DNA of 64,000 nucleotides from NCBI RefSeq assembly GCF_000230835.1, contig NZ_CM001240.1, positions 1,744,501 to 1,808,500 on the forward strand, in the 5' to 3' direction. The position numbers and the translations under genes are program-made. The notes below the pieces were generated by a model. It saw nothing but the letters and a program-made list of their open reading frames with translations, made no database searches and was not told the origin of the DNA. Of the stretch, positions 63,682 to 64,000 are shown one piece after another; within the stretch, counting starts at the first letter, position 1, and every line of letters begins with the position of its first letter. The stretch is from Clostridium sp. DL-VIII. Its GTDB lineage: Bacteria > Bacillota > Clostridia > Clostridiales > Clostridiaceae.

Positions 63682-64000
63682 ATGAATAGCGAAGAGATTA
63701 TAAAAAATGAAGAAAGTATTAGAATTGAAGAAATAATAGATATACTAATGAAAAGATGGAAGATGATAGTATCTATAACACTTACAGCAACTATCTTAGC
63801 TGGACTTGTAAGCTTTTTTGTAATTGCGCCAAAATATGAATCAAATACAAAAGTTTTTATAGGAAAAGAAAATACAAATTCTAAAGACCAAAGCTATAAC
63901 AGCAGTGATGTTCAAATGTATCAACAATTGCTAAAGACTTATGCAGAGGTTGTAAAAACAAATGATTTAGTTGAAAAAGCAATAGAAAAAACAGGAGCGG
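63682..64000 (+). CDS. Wzz/CpsC-type polysaccharide chain-length or tyrosine-kinase modulator, partial
   Basis: The visible 106 residues are the N-terminus of a capsular or exopolysaccharide co-polymerase. After a short cytoplasmic stretch (EESIRIEEIIDILMKRWKMIV) there is a transmembrane helix (about 29-50), then KYESNTKVFIGKENT with the usual beta-strand and helical start of the extracytoplasmic domain. Such proteins regulate chain length and activate a BY-kinase, often encoded next. The gene runs off the window. The binding site is TGGAGAGAG. Confidence 0.88.
   Translation, partial: MNSEEIIKNEESIRIEEIIDILMKRWKMIVSITLTATILAGLVSFFVIAPKYESNTKVFIGKENTNSKDQSYNSSDVQMYQQLLKTYAEVVKTNDLVEKAIEKTGA

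Overview
The window comes from a low-GC, spore-forming anaerobe, most likely Clostridium sensu stricto of the C. beijerinckii / C. butyricum type. The reasons are strong AT bias, purine-rich GGAGG ribosome binding sites, a GerA germinant-receptor gene, a GerMN lipoprotein, a YaaR protein, an iron-sulphur type PurF, a single-chain 1248-residue PurL, and a FabK-based fatty-acid cluster. No rRNA, tRNA, CRISPR array, prophage or transposase gene was seen. The species call is inference.

Bases 1-16400 hold mostly single genes: argS behind a terminator that looks like the end of a T-box leader, a nitroreductase, a HAD phosphatase with a RNase H-fold protein, a ComEC-like metallo-beta-lactamase protein, a large P-loop protein between HPr kinase and PEP carboxykinase, membrane proteins, an Lrp regulator, a PHP protein, a gamma-carbonic anhydrase homologue, CvfB, an orphan GerA subunit and asnB. 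Bases 16400-38230 mix small clostridial genes with transport and metabolism: a NitT/TauT-type ABC importer, an ABC exporter, ilvE, nadE, NfeD/SPFH proteins, a YoaK protein opposite a LysR regulator, EcsC, a polar amino-acid ABC importer, and a MocR regulator divergent from a lysA-like gene across a clear palindromic operator.

Bases 38500-50134 encode purine synthesis in the order purL, purE, purC, purF, purM, purN, purH, purD; only guanylate/adenylate branch genes, purB and purK are not seen. A TPR protein and a GerMN lipoprotein follow. Bases 52668-62624 are a complete type II fatty-acid/malonyl-CoA cluster (fabT-like marR, fabH, fabK, fabD, fabG, fabF, accB, fabZ, accC, accD, accA). Its order matches that known from Streptococcus pneumoniae, except that acpP is missing from its usual place between fabH and fabK. 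A FabT-type palindrome overlaps the upstream promoter. The window ends with a HutP homologue, a 12-codon leader ORF and the start of a Wzz/CpsC-type polysaccharide gene.

The least explained content is non-coding. (1) Two copies, in opposite orientation, of a roughly 150-bp structured element (16376-16525 and 18433-18592) keep their stems while the stem sequences change. (2) A 98-bp palindromic element occurs twice (18607-18704 and 28789-28886). (3) A family of two-hairpin palindromic repeats sits inside the pur and fab operons. (4) Six perfect 8-bp tandem units lie next to a 26-bp perfect palindrome upstream of purE.
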